From the IMG/VR virus record IMGVR_UViG_3300037963_005433, positions 1 through 59,835 of that record: a stretch of DNA of 59,835 bases; one strand, 5' to 3'. Of this stretch, positions 46,315 to 55,227 are shown piece by piece. This stretch comes from a virus. Positions within the stretch are counted from its first letter, which is position 1, and each line of letters starts with the position of its first letter. A program made the position numbers and the translations under genes. The notes under the pieces were generated by a model. It saw nothing but the letters and a program-made list of their open reading frames with translations. It searched no databases and had not been told where the DNA came from.

Positions 46315-48938
46315 TCCTCTTCTCCTGAGTTGGGGTCGTGGTTTTTATCGATGATGTCGCCGTAGTGAACACGCCATTCATCTTTGTTTAGACCCACCTC
46401 GACGATAGAGGGAAACTTCTCATATTTCTGGTCAGATGAGCGGCAAGCCACGTTGACCACCCGCATTCCCCTACGATTCTTGAACTTGTAGACGTTGAGT
46501 TGAAGCTGGTGAACACAGATGTCCATCAGCAGGGATTCAAAACGACTGCGGCCCAGGATGTTGCTGTTGGACGATCGAGCAAATTCGCAGTAGCTGGCAT
46601 AGAGCCACTTGTCCCAATTGACGTAAATATTGGACGTACCCCCTGGGGAGTGCTTAGCCAATCCAATAGGAGTGGAGATGCCCGGATCAAAGATGAGGCA
46701 GTGCTCCATCCAGTCCATGATTTGGTTGGATTTCAGGATCTGTTCTCGGTGATGCTTGGCAAAGAAGTCAACTTTCTTGTTGGTTTCCATCAGGTATTCC
46801 CGCATCTCTGCCTCCGAGAGATCGAGGACCCAGTTCACCAATCCGGGAAGGAGTTCCGAAAAGTCACCGAAAGGATGACCTCTGTCATCCATATCAATAA
46901 GCGTACGCTGTTCTGCAGAGCTGCCGGTGAAAGGGCGATCGAAAGGAATGGTAAGCCGACGGCGAGCAAGACCAGAAGTGGGATCTGTCGTTTGAATCGG
47001 TTCATTGGCCGTGATCATGACCAGCCCGTTGAACTTAAACGGTTTCTGGGAACCTGACTGAAACTTGCGTTCGTTACGTATCAAATCCCGTCCGGTCAGT
47101 GCTTTCAGCACGGAGACTGATCCGCCGTAACGCTCCACATCATTGAAGAGCAGAAGCTTTTTCTTGTAGAGGTTTGCAGTTTCAAAACGGTTTTTCTCCA
47201 GGTGCTCCAGGGAGGAGATCATGGCGTTGTCATCACCCACCAAAGCGTGAGCGAGGTTGGAGTAGGTGGACTTACCTGACTTACCAGGACCAACAATTTC
47301 AACGAACTTTTGGACCTCGGAGTTACCCATTAGCACGGCACGGAGCCATGCACGAAGGACCTGCACACGGCCCCAGTTGCCGTCTTGAGCGTTCTTAAGC
47401 CACTTAATGATGGGTTCACAAGTAGCACTAGGATCGTACTCATAGGGGAGCTGCTGGGTCATATACATCTCCCGATCGAACGGCAGAAGCTCCTTGGATT
47501 CAACGTCCAAGATCCCGTTCGTGAAGAGAAGTTGGTCGTTACCTTCGTACCAATCTTCGAAAATAACACTGATGCGCAGCTGCTCCATCACGTCGTTGAT
47601 GAGGTTCATGCTGTAGCCATTCGGCAGCAGATCCTCTTTCACCATCTCAAATTTATTTTTGATCTCACCTTTGATTTCGATGTCCGAAAGCTGAGTCCAA
47701 AGACCTTTGCCTTTGTATTCGTAAAGGTAGAAGCAGCCTTGCGTTTGGCAGTAGCGCAGATTTCCTTTCCAAAGCTGAAGGACAACATCAGTTACGGCAT
47801 CCGATGAGGGGTTGCGCTTCTTGCTGTCCTTACCTTTCTTGTCGTTAATTATCGGTTGTGTCCAACCACCACGACTCATCGAGGGGAAAGGGAGATCTGT
47901 TGTGCTGACTGTTTTTTTCTTAGGACGTGTCTCTTGGCTTTCGATTTCAGCAAGCAGTTGTGCTGCATGTTCCAGCGTTACGTCATCAACGCCGAGTGCT
48001 TTGTAATCCTGGGATGGTTTCCACCCATGTTCTTGGGCGACATGGATCAGAGAACCGATGCCACGTCCACCTTCTTTGCTGAAGGAACGCCAACGACGAG
48101 CGCATTCACCATCCTTGTATTTTTCGGATTGATGAGACCAAGAATCCCACTGATCTAACAGCGATTCGTCCAGTGAATGGAGCGACTGACCAACGGTGAT
48201 CCAGATGTCGTAGTCATCGGCTGCCTCTGGGGGCATTGCCCACATGGCTTCAGCGGCCAGTTGGATGTCCCGTTCCAGGGAGATCTCAGCGTTAATCGCA
48301 AAGCCAGGGCCGACAATCCGAGTGGTTTCACTTGCCGGTACGCCTTGCTTGACGTTTTTATTGATGATGGCATTCAGCAGCCAATCCGGAAGTTCAGGTA
48401 GGTTGTCAACCCACTCGAAACCTTGGTTCTCAGCGGTGTAGTATCCTTCCGTCTCAGGGTGAAGGCCCATCACCACCCCTTGGTGGCGTTTCCACAGAAC
48501 CTCTAGTTTTTCCTTGTTCTCTTCTGCGTGCCAGGTGTATTTGTTCCTAACGAAATGCTTATGCTTTTCGCGGTCTAACTTGTATAGTTTCTTCTCGCGC
48601 CCCTCTTTACCACTAAGGACTGTCAGGGTGTTGGGCAGTGCAGTTGCGAAGTCTGTTCCAGCAACTTCTGCGATGAGTTTGTAAACACTTGGGCCATCGA
48701 TATCGACCCAAACCAAGCCATAAGGATGATTGTAGACAGGCCCACCCAGTACTCCGACGGCTTTACAGTGCCCGGTGAGCGTCTCCTCCTCAATTTCTCG
48801 TACGCTATAGGGGTTGTTCTGCCATCCCGAAATGTACGGGTCCTTATTGGCACCGAGCGGCGTGAGCGGCCAGTCGATCGGTAAATAGTCAAGGCGGATT
48901 TCTCCTGGTCGTAAGGACTGTGGTTGCTTATTTGCCAT
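46311..48938 (-). CDS. Primase-helicase (Prim-Pol plus SF3/D5-type helicase)
   Basis: An 875-residue protein from ATG 48938. The N-terminal Prim-Pol-like domain has GLVWVDIDG (acidic pair at 79 and 81). A PriCT-like helical linker follows near 230-310 (YDIWITVGQSLHSLDESLLD). The C-terminal D5/SF3 helicase has Walker A VGPGKSGKSTY (about 548-558), KKLLLFNDVERYGG as Walker B region, and the sensor MITANEPIQTTDPTSGLARR. It would prime and unwind phage DNA. No DNA polymerase gene is in this window. Confidence 0.88.
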   Translation of the reverse strand: MANKQPQSLRPGEIRLDYLPIDWPLTPLGANKDPYISGWQNNPYSVREIEEETLTGHCKAVGVLGGPVYNHPYGLVWVDIDGPSVYKLIAEVAGTDFATALPNTLTVLSGKEGREKKLYKLDREKHKHFVRNKYTWHAEENKEKLEVLWKRHQGVVMGLHPETEGYYTAENQGFEWVDNLPELPDWLLNAIINKNVKQGVPASETTRIVGPGFAINAEISLERDIQLAAEAMWAMPPEAADDYDIWITVGQSLHSLDESLLDQWDSWSHQSEKYKDGECARRWRSFSKEGGRGIGSLIHVAQEHGWKPSQDYKALGVDDVTLEHAAQLLAEIESQETRPKKKTVSTTDLPFPSMSRGGWTQPIINDKKGKDSKKRNPSSDAVTDVVLQLWKGNLRYCQTQGCFYLYEYKGKGLWTQLSDIEIKGEIKNKFEMVKEDLLPNGYSMNLINDVMEQLRISVIFEDWYEGNDQLLFTNGILDVESKELLPFDREMYMTQQLPYEYDPSATCEPIIKWLKNAQDGNWGRVQVLRAWLRAVLMGNSEVQKFVEIVGPGKSGKSTYSNLAHALVGDDNAMISSLEHLEKNRFETANLYKKKLLLFNDVERYGGSVSVLKALTGRDLIRNERKFQSGSQKPFKFNGLVMITANEPIQTTDPTSGLARRRLTIPFDRPFTGSSAEQRTLIDMDDRGHPFGDFSELLPGLVNWVLDLSEAEMREYLMETNKKVDFFAKHHREQILKSNQIMDWMEHCLIFDPGISTPIGLAKHSPGGTSNIYVNWDKWLYASYCEFARSSNSNILGRSRFESLLMDICVHQLQLNVYKFKNRRGMRVVNVACRSSDQKYEKFPSIVEVGLNKDEWRVHYGDIIDKNHDPNSGEEE

Positions 48939-48943
48939 TATTT

Positions 48944-49117
48944 TTATTCGTTAACTTCTACTTTAAAGTGCTTGTTTGCGAAACGTTCGTCGTTCAGCAA
49001 CATAAATGCATGCAAATGCATGGCTGTTGGAAGATGGAAACAGTCGCCTTCATTGGCCGCCTCCATATAATTTTTGAGCGCAGAAAGCCACTCACCCATA
49101 TGCACATGGATGTCCAT
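48944..49117 (-). CDS. Small hypothetical protein (57 aa)
   Basis: ATG 49117 has GGGGA upstream; an in-frame TTG at 49159 would add 14 residues. The helical product (DIHVHMGEWLSALKNYMEAA, then FHLPTAMHLHAFMLLNDERF) is His/Met-rich. It immediately precedes the primase gene and may be an accessory of it. The 120 bases upstream (49118-49239) hold no gene, only a short AAGTT-AACTT inverted repeat at 49223-49236. Confidence 0.6.
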   Translation of the reverse strand: MDIHVHMGEWLSALKNYMEAANEGDCFHLPTAMHLHAFMLLNDERFANKHFKVEVNE

Positions 49118-49239
49118 GAGGGTCCCCAGTTGAGCGTCTCTATATCCTAGGCTGGTCAATCCTGGGTGAGATTAGGCATTTATTTAGATAACAAAGTCTC
49201 ATAAGTCTTGTGATAAGTATTTAAGTTTTGTAACTTTTC

Positions 49240-50094
49240 TTAGATCAAGTCGGGGTCATATACATTGCAGTTCTCGATTTGCTTGTAGTATTCCTCGACG
49301 ATTTTGTACCAATCTTCCCGCAGGATGTCCAAGAACCTCCGCGAGATCTTAAAAATCTGAGTGCGGACAGGCGTTGAGACCAGGATGGCAGCCTGCTGCA
49401 CCTTCATGTCCAGGGTCTGTTCGATGGCGATGTCGTATGCAGCCAGTTGCTTACAGGTTTTTTTGAACTTCATATGGCCGCCCAACAGGTCACGCCATTC
49501 TGGTGACCCCTTTTCCAAGTCTTTCGGCCAGCGTCGGCTGTAGGGTTTCACGCTGGTTTTCAAGTCAGCAAGCGTAAGTTTGCCATTGGCAACAGCAATG
49601 ATGTCAGGGGCACCGGCCCAGGCTCTCCCTTCGCTATCACTACCCCAAACCCGGGCAACTTCATCGGCACCCATCGTGAAGTCGAACTTATCTAGTACAG
49701 GGGATTCAGCCCAGAGAACTTCTTCGAATTGATCCAGGATTGGCGGCATACCTGCCCAGAAATCTTTGTATTCATCAGCGATCTCAGGGTTTTTATTTCC
49801 TTTGAGGTAGCACTCCATTCCGTAGTGAATGGCAGTACCACGCTCGGCAGCCTTCTCTTTTACACCTGGGTTGTTTTTAGACCACATCTCCAGCTTCCGT
49901 TTGTTTGCTTCGGATGCTGTCTCACCAATGATTGTTGTCACTGACGGAGCAGGGCCAGTGGGCAGTGGCGTGGTGTAGTGCCGCTTGCCATTAAGGGATA
50001 TTCGTGCGGCAGTCTTATTCAGACCACGCATACGAGTTTGTTTTTCCTCCTCGGATAGATTCCAGGGATCGTTGATATCTACCTGTTCAATCAT
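49240..50094 (-). CDS. PD-(D/E)XK nuclease, RecB/Cas4-type
   Basis: A 284-residue protein from ATG 50094. H90 in RGTAIHYGMECYL, Glu130, GAPDIIAVANGKLTLADLKTS (D164, then D177-L-K179) and QLAAYDIAIEQ make the complete RecB-family nuclease core (H, E, D, DxK, QxxxY). Phages use such nucleases for recombination, host DNA degradation or end processing. No four-Cys iron-sulfur cluster of Cas4 is evident. First gene of the replication-side minus operon. Confidence 0.85.
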   Translation of the reverse strand: MIEQVDINDPWNLSEEEKQTRMRGLNKTAARISLNGKRHYTTPLPTGPAPSVTTIIGETASEANKRKLEMWSKNNPGVKEKAAERGTAIHYGMECYLKGNKNPEIADEYKDFWAGMPPILDQFEEVLWAESPVLDKFDFTMGADEVARVWGSDSEGRAWAGAPDIIAVANGKLTLADLKTSVKPYSRRWPKDLEKGSPEWRDLLGGHMKFKKTCKQLAAYDIAIEQTLDMKVQQAAILVSTPVRTQIFKISRRFLDILREDWYKIVEEYYKQIENCNVYDPDLI

Positions 50095-50143
50095 TAGGTT
50101 ATGAAAACCTTTGTTAGATTATTGTAGGGGCAAACTAACAACA

Positions 50144-50254
50144 ATGAAAGGTTTTTACTTTGCCATATTTGGCATCTTAGGCGCGATTCTGCTCCTTGCA
50201 GGGGTTGACTTCTATTATTTGCTGCAGGATACCAATTCGATCTACCACAAATAA
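50144..50254 (+). CDS. Tiny single-pass membrane protein (36 aa)
   Basis: ATG 50144 to TAA 50254. The product is one transmembrane helix (GFYFAIFGILGAILLLAGVD) with short ends. It is divergent from the nuclease gene, with a 49-base gap. It resembles many short phage membrane peptides. Function is unknown. Confidence 0.55.
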   Translation: MKGFYFAIFGILGAILLLAGVDFYYLLQDTNSIYHK

Positions 50255-50256
50255 CG

Positions 50257-50415
50257 ATGGTCAATTTAGTTAGATTTTATTTTGAAACAGACGAGGATTG
50301 CAGAACGGGCTGCTTTGACGGAAAGCCAGTTGAAGATGTGGAAGCAGATGCGGCAGATGATTTCGAACGTTATTTGATCGATCAGAATATTGACTATATT
50401 CGGATTGATCTGTAA
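50257..50415 (+). CDS. Small acidic protein (52 aa)
   Basis: ATG 50257, two bases after the previous stop, to TAA 50415. It is an alpha/beta mini-protein with many Asp/Glu (FYFETDEDCRTGCFDGKPVE, then ADDFERYLIDQNI). No motif known to me. Tight spacing links it to the glycosyltransferase gene that follows. Confidence 0.6.
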   Translation: MVNLVRFYFETDEDCRTGCFDGKPVEDVEADAADDFERYLIDQNIDYIRIDL

Positions 50416-50424
50416 GACCAAGCC

Positions 50425-51270
50425 GTGACCAAGACGATTGCATTTCTTACCTTATGGCGTGATAACGAGAAGATTTTAGATCGTTCTTTGTCTCAACTTG
50501 AGACTATGGAAGACGAGCTAATCCCCAAGGGGTACCGTTTTACCTACGCTTTTCTTGAGAATGACTCGAAAGATGAGACTGCAATAAGACTGTATAAGTG
50601 GTTGCGTGAGCGGCGCGGCTTCTTGATCTCAGAGCAGATTGATGCACCTAAATGGGGTAGTGTTGCACTAACCGAACGGACCCGATGGCTTGCCCGATAT
50701 CGCAACGTATGTTTAGCGGCGTTGGATTTCTGGAAGTATGACTACCTTGTTGTGGCTGATAGTGATGTTCACTTCAAGCCAGATCTACTGACACAGATGG
50801 TAGATCATCTTGATCAGAATCCTGACTGGGGAATGATCACGCCGAATACTGTGCAGAATGTTGCGGATCACGTTGGTGAAACTGATCTGCCTTCCTACTT
50901 CGACAGCTGGACGTTAATTGATAAACAGCAAATGCAAGGTATGACCTTTGCTGCCAATCCGTTCTTGTCTTCGCATGATCGTGAGGACTGGGAGAAAGGT
51001 CACCCGATCTCTGTGTATAGCGCCTTCGGTTCAATCGCCATGATTCGTGGTGAGATTCCTCAAGAATATGAGGTGCATTGGAACGCTGAAGTTGGCTGTG
51101 AACACACGGGTTTGTGTGAAGACATCACCAAAATCGGCTACGAAATTATCGTTGACCCCAAGTTACATGCAGAAATTATCCACGAGGAGCCGGTGATTCC
51201 CGACCCCGCCGTGGTGAAGATGCATCAGGATCGACTGAAGTTAGCCGAGGCCTCCACTTTGCTCGAGTAA
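50425..51270 (+). CDS. GT-A-type glycosyltransferase-like protein (CAP59/Anp1-like)
   Basis: A 281-residue protein from GTG 50425. LENDSKDETAIRLYKWL (45-61), then WLARYRNVCLAALDFWKYDY and VVADSDVHF (D112-S-D114), follow the order found in CAP59/Anp1-type mannosyltransferases: END-S motif, RN helix and a metal-binding D-x-D. The protein at 53529 shares the same order. It probably uses a GDP-sugar made locally. The acceptor is unknown. The last 30 bases overlap gmd tail to tail. Confidence 0.75.
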   Translation: MTKTIAFLTLWRDNEKILDRSLSQLETMEDELIPKGYRFTYAFLENDSKDETAIRLYKWLRERRGFLISEQIDAPKWGSVALTERTRWLARYRNVCLAALDFWKYDYLVVADSDVHFKPDLLTQMVDHLDQNPDWGMITPNTVQNVADHVGETDLPSYFDSWTLIDKQQMQGMTFAANPFLSSHDREDWEKGHPISVYSAFGSIAMIRGEIPQEYEVHWNAEVGCEHTGLCEDITKIGYEIIVDPKLHAEIIHEEPVIPDPAVVKMHQDRLKLAEASTLLE

Positions 51271-52281
51271 ATCGTGGTCGATCATCTCCTGGACAAGAGT
51301 TTCGAAGGTGTATTTGGGCAACCAACGCAGTTGTTTCAGTGCTTTTCGAGGATCACCCAGGAGAGTTTCGACTTCAGCGGGACGATAATACTGAGGACTT
51401 ACTCGGATAATTGCCTGTCCTAGTGTCCTGCTGTAACCTACTTCGTGCTCACGTTCACCTTGCCATTCAAGGTTTAAGTTGAGTCGATCCGCTGCAACTT
51501 CGCAGAATTGTCGCACACTGTGCTGCATACCCGTGGCGATCACATAATCTTCAGGCTTTTCTTGCTGCATCATGCGCCACATGGCATCCACATAATCGGA
51601 AGCATGCCCCCAATCTCGCTTGGCTTCTAGGTTTCCAAGTTCAATAAACTCTTTTTTCCCTTTTAAAATTTGCGCTAGACCCTGTGTGATCTTCTTCGTT
51701 ACGAAATTTTCACCACGAATTGGGCTTTCATGGTTGAAAAGGATGCCGTTACAACCAAATAAGTCGTAGCTTTCCCGGTAGTTGACGGTCAGCCAGTAGG
51801 AAAAAAGCTTGGCAACACCGTAAGGACTGCGTGGATAGAAGGGTGTCGCTTCATTTTGGGGACATTCTTGTACCTTACCGAACATTTCGGAGGTTGAAGC
51901 CTGGTAAAAACGAGGTGCATCACTACCCATTGACCGGCATGCTTCAAGGACATTCATCGGTCCAAGTGCATTTGCAGCCGCAGTGCTGACAGGGGATTGA
52001 AAACTGATCCCCACATGGCTTTGCGCTGCCAAGTTGTAGACCTCATCTGGCACGAAGTCGTGAACAATGCGTGTCAGTGACGGGGCGTCCGTTAGATCTG
52101 AATAGAAAAGTTCAATGCTTTCAGGGATTTTGCCACCGAAAACCCACTCTAATTTTTTTAATTGTCCAGGAACAGACGTACGTCTCAGAATACCGGCGAC
52201 GGTATAACCAATGTCGTAAAGCCTTTTTGCAAGATATGCGCCATCTTGTCCAGTGATTCCTGTGATTAAAGCTCGCGTCAT
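51241..52281 (-). CDS. gmd: GDP-mannose 4,6-dehydratase
   Basis: ATG 52281 has GGGGG upstream and gives 346 residues (ATG 52320 would add 13). GITGQDGAYLA is the Rossmann cofactor-binding loop. TSEMFGKVQECPQNEATPF and RSPYGVAKLFSYW (Tyr154, Lys158) are the characteristic active-site segments of Gmd. It converts GDP-mannose to GDP-4-keto-6-deoxymannose, the branch point to fucose, perosamine, rhamnose and colitose. The next + gene fits the colitose branch. No fucose synthase is seen here. Confidence 0.95.
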   Translation of the reverse strand: MTRALITGITGQDGAYLAKRLYDIGYTVAGILRRTSVPGQLKKLEWVFGGKIPESIELFYSDLTDAPSLTRIVHDFVPDEVYNLAAQSHVGISFQSPVSTAAANALGPMNVLEACRSMGSDAPRFYQASTSEMFGKVQECPQNEATPFYPRSPYGVAKLFSYWLTVNYRESYDLFGCNGILFNHESPIRGENFVTKKITQGLAQILKGKKEFIELGNLEAKRDWGHASDYVDAMWRMMQQEKPEDYVIATGMQHSVRQFCEVAADRLNLNLEWQGEREHEVGYSRTLGQAIIRVSPQYYRPAEVETLLGDPRKALKQLRWLPKYTFETLVQEMIDHDLLEQSGGLG

Positions 52282-52368
52282 TGGCCCCCTATAGCGATAT
52301 TCTGTTGGCACATAATTCATACCAACTCACTTTTACAGCTAAAGTATAGCCGTAAGTGATAACGAGAC

Positions 52369-53541
52369 ATGAGATCTTTCAAGTGGCCTTTACAGCGCAA
52401 TACGATTGGGCTGCAAGAGCGTCTATCACAGATTAAATTTTGGGCAACTGCTGATCGTTTTACGAACGGACCTGAGGTACGTGCGTTTGAAAAAGAGTGG
52501 TCAGATTGGCAAGGATGTGAATACTCTCTTTATGTAGGCAACGGATCTGTTGCAAACTTTCTGCTGTTAGATGCGGTCAAAGAAAAATTTTTCCCCAAAC
52601 ACGAGAAGCTAACGATTTTTGCCCCAGCAATCAACTGGGCGACTAATATCTCGACGTTCTTTCAGCAACGTCATAACGTTTATTTCTACGACATTGACTA
52701 CAACAGTTATAGCCCGACCATCGAGTCAGCCACTGCCTTGGCAGAAAAAGGTATTAAGCCTGATGTGATTTATCTGACCCATGTCCTGGGCATTTCGAAT
52801 GATATGCAGCGTGTAAAAGATCTATGGCCTGGAGTCATGATCATTGAAGATTGCTGTGAGTCACACGGTGCTGTAGACCCTGGGACTGGAGCGAAAGTTG
52901 GAACAACAGGCATTGGTTCTACTTTTTCGTTTTACTTCGGCCATCACATGAACACGGTCGAAGGCGGAATGATCAGTGTCAATGACCGTGATTTGTATAA
53001 CCTGATGCGTGCCAAGCGGTCCCATGGTTTATCCCGTGAGATGTTGCCGCATCAACGCAACCTTGTTGAGCATGAATACAGCGATATCGATCCATCATTC
53101 CTGTTCCCCACTAAGGGTTACAACTTCCGAAACACTGAAAGCGGTGCAGTTCTTGGTCGAGTGCAGCTCAAAAAACTTGATGCGTGGAATAAGAAAAGGT
53201 CTGAGAACTACTACGCCTTCTGTATGCAGATGGCACCACAGCATTGGATTGAGCATGTAGCAACACCTGAGGGTAACTCTGCGATGACTTTGCCGTTTCA
53301 TTGTTGTACGGAACGACAGGCATCTCATCTGAAAAAAGAATTAAAGAAGTGTGGTGTTGAAACCAGGCCATTCTTGGTTGGAAATCTTTTGCTGCAACCG
53401 TTTATGAAGGGCTATACATCTCCGATTAAGTTGCCAAATACAGAAAGAATGCATACACATTCGTTCTACATTGGTAATAATCAGTTTGTTACACCCGCCG
53501 ATATTCGGGCATTGGCGCAGGAGTTGAAATGCGTATTCTGA
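52369..53541 (+). CDS. ColD-like GDP-4-keto-6-deoxymannose 3-dehydratase
   Basis: A 390-residue PLP-fold enzyme from ATG 52369. IIEDCCESHGA holds the cofactor-ring Asp161. STFSFYFGHHMNTVEGG has His192 where sugar aminotransferases have the Schiff-base Lys; this Lys-to-His change marks the PMP-dependent 3-dehydratases such as ColD. TRPFLVGN, and SFYIGNNQ near the end, also match ColD as I remember it. It would remove the 3-hydroxyl of the Gmd product to give GDP-4-keto-3,6-dideoxymannose. The final ColC-like step is missing here. Confidence 0.85.
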   Translation: MRSFKWPLQRNTIGLQERLSQIKFWATADRFTNGPEVRAFEKEWSDWQGCEYSLYVGNGSVANFLLLDAVKEKFFPKHEKLTIFAPAINWATNISTFFQQRHNVYFYDIDYNSYSPTIESATALAEKGIKPDVIYLTHVLGISNDMQRVKDLWPGVMIIEDCCESHGAVDPGTGAKVGTTGIGSTFSFYFGHHMNTVEGGMISVNDRDLYNLMRAKRSHGLSREMLPHQRNLVEHEYSDIDPSFLFPTKGYNFRNTESGAVLGRVQLKKLDAWNKKRSENYYAFCMQMAPQHWIEHVATPEGNSAMTLPFHCCTERQASHLKKELKKCGVETRPFLVGNLLLQPFMKGYTSPIKLPNTERMHTHSFYIGNNQFVTPADIRALAQELKCVF

Positions 53542-54254
53542 TTTGCAGCATCATCCGTAACCGTCGTCCTTATCTTTTTAATTGGAAGGACCTGATCCTC
53601 TGCTTGGCAGATGAGAACCCTGATATTTTCTTTGACCTGTCTGTTTACGAGAATGATTCAACCGATGGTACCGCCGAGTACTTGCACAGCATTCTTCCTG
53701 AGCTGCAGAAGGAACTTTATCAAGTAAGTATCACCTGTGAGAAGAATGATAAGCCGTACTTCCCCTCGGTGAAAGATGAAGATCGTGTAACGCTTTTAGC
53801 TGAAGCACGTAATCGGACCCTGGATCAGATGGATCTCGATGTGTACGACAAGATTGTTTTCATTGAACCGGACGTTGATTATGACCCGGATCTAATTAGT
53901 GAACTGTTCTACATGACGTCGGACATCTGTTCACCTTACAGTCTGCAGCCTGAGAATTACCCAAGTTTCCCGTGGATTTATGACTGCTGGGCAACCAGAG
54001 TCAAGATGACGGACGAAGAGTTTACTGGTCCCACGTTGTATGAAATGCCTCCTTGCTTAGAGGTCGATTCGACCTTCAATTGTTTCTGTGTGTATAAGGC
54101 TAAACCGTTCCAAGAAGGTGCCCGATTTTCAGGAATTAACCCTACAACCGGCACCTGGGACTGTGACACCACCAATATCTGTGCTGAGTTTGCGCAACGG
54201 GGATACGATCAAATCCATTTATACCGTATAGCTCTGACGCATAATGCCAACTGA
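53529..54254 (+). CDS. Glycosyltransferase-like protein (CAP59-type), paralogue of 50425
   Basis: A 241-residue protein; ATG 53529 overlaps the ColD-like gene by 13 bases, implying coupling. VYENDSTDGTAEYLHSI (END at 41-43), RVTLLAEARNRTLDQM and YDKIVFIEPDVDYD follow CAP59-type mannosyltransferases. Here the metal-binding site reads E-P-D (113-115) rather than D-x-D. The C-terminal half has several cysteines (DICSPYS, CLEVDSTFNCFCVY). With the 50425 gene it probably acts in one glycan pathway. Confidence 0.75.
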   Translation: MRILICSIIRNRRPYLFNWKDLILCLADENPDIFFDLSVYENDSTDGTAEYLHSILPELQKELYQVSITCEKNDKPYFPSVKDEDRVTLLAEARNRTLDQMDLDVYDKIVFIEPDVDYDPDLISELFYMTSDICSPYSLQPENYPSFPWIYDCWATRVKMTDEEFTGPTLYEMPPCLEVDSTFNCFCVYKAKPFQEGARFSGINPTTGTWDCDTTNICAEFAQRGYDQIHLYRIALTHNAN

Positions 54255-54393
54255 AGAAGAACGCTGGGCAGAATTCAACCGAAAGCTGGCTCAGTTGATA
54301 CCAAATCCCCCTGCAAATTGGCGGGAGAAAGCTAAACCCTGCAAATATCAAGCCATTCTTGATGAAAGAAAGGCAAAGAAAACGTTAGAATGA
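54244..54393 (+). CDS. Small hypothetical protein (49 aa)
   Basis: ATG 54244 overlaps the previous gene by 11 bases; ends at TGA 54393. The helical, basic product (TEEERWAEFNRKLAQLIPNP) has no known motif. A 16-codon frame follows and runs into the terminator; I do not call it a gene. Confidence 0.55.
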   Translation: MPTEEERWAEFNRKLAQLIPNPPANWREKAKPCKYQAILDERKAKKTLE

Positions 54394-54439
54394 AGACGCT
54401 CAAATGCAAACGTTTCCGAAAGCGGTTTAAGGAACTATG

Positions 54440-54467
54440 ATCCCGGCATGAGCACCCGGGATTTTTT
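54440..54467 (+). terminator. Terminator whose T-run ends at the next start codon
   Basis: ATCCCGG, nine-base loop, CCGGGAT with six T (54462-54467); GTG 54468 begins on the next base. It ends the sugar operon. The gene at 54468 then needs read-through or processing, or its own start downstream. Confidence 0.8.
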
Positions 54468-55226
54468 GTGAGCACTCTTGTTGCCAACCTGCCGCCTGTC
54501 AAAGTTTGGGTTCGGCGTGAGTATCTACGTGATCTTCGTGACGGGCATGGAGAATATACACCTGGTTATTGGGTAACTTGTAAGTCGCTATCTGGTCGTG
54601 CCCTTTATTTTGAAACATATCTGACTGAATATGGTGCGTTATATGACAAGCTTCCTATCAGTGCTTTTCTTGCTTGGGATTCTGATCATCCCGACGAGCC
54701 CGTGGCTCCTACTCCTGATCTCCCGCTAACTGACCTTCAGTTCTGGAATGGATTTGACACTGGTCTTGTGGTGGTCGAAAAGAATCTGATCTTCAACATG
54801 GAGTTTGAAGTGATGACGCGGGATGCAGGTATTCAACGTGGATCTTATCTATTCACGATCGACAACTATCATCCGCACCGCAATGAGCCTGATTTTTACT
54901 TTGCGGAGATGCCCGATGAGCATAAGTCCCACAACATTGTGGAGCTAGAGAACGGTCAGATTGGTGCCTACCCAAACAATCGGTGTCGCATGGTTGATCC
55001 TTCGCTCACAAACCATGACCTGAAAACACCTGACTTCAAAGTTTCGACGCGCTATTTTAATGTAGAGCACGCTCCTAAGTGGGGCAGGCTTGGTGAGACA
55101 GATGATTATTTCTGGAAGACACCAAATGAAACCCCTACACCAACAGAGGAACCCACTGATACTACTTCTGACGCTCTCGGTGCTGAGTTTTATAAGTCAG
55201 CCCGGAATAAGCAAACCAAAGCATAG
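54468..55226 (+). CDS. Hypothetical protein conserved in cyanophages (252 aa)
   Basis: Translation from GTG 54468 gives STLVANLPPVKVWVRREYLR, then DGHGEYTPGYWVTCKSLSGR and YFETYLTEYGALYDKLPISA. I recall this start from marine cyanophage proteins of unknown function, so GTG is supported although it touches the terminator. The fold seems alpha/beta with conserved aromatic residues (FTIDNYHPHRNEPDFYFAEM). The C-terminal 40 residues are Thr/Pro-rich and disordered. Confidence 0.75.
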   Translation: MSTLVANLPPVKVWVRREYLRDLRDGHGEYTPGYWVTCKSLSGRALYFETYLTEYGALYDKLPISAFLAWDSDHPDEPVAPTPDLPLTDLQFWNGFDTGLVVVEKNLIFNMEFEVMTRDAGIQRGSYLFTIDNYHPHRNEPDFYFAEMPDEHKSHNIVELENGQIGAYPNNRCRMVDPSLTNHDLKTPDFKVSTRYFNVEHAPKWGRLGETDDYFWKTPNETPTPTEEPTDTTSDALGAEFYKSARNKQTKA

Positions 55227-55227
55227 T

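Noticed and set aside
49240-50094. Cas4 protein as sign of a phage CRISPR system.
   Set aside because: The PD-(D/E)XK core is present, but no cysteine set for the iron-sulfur cluster and no array or other cas gene was seen.
54090-54440. A 16-codon frame from ATG 54390 to TGA 54440.
   Set aside because: Too short to support as a gene and its end lies within the terminator stem.
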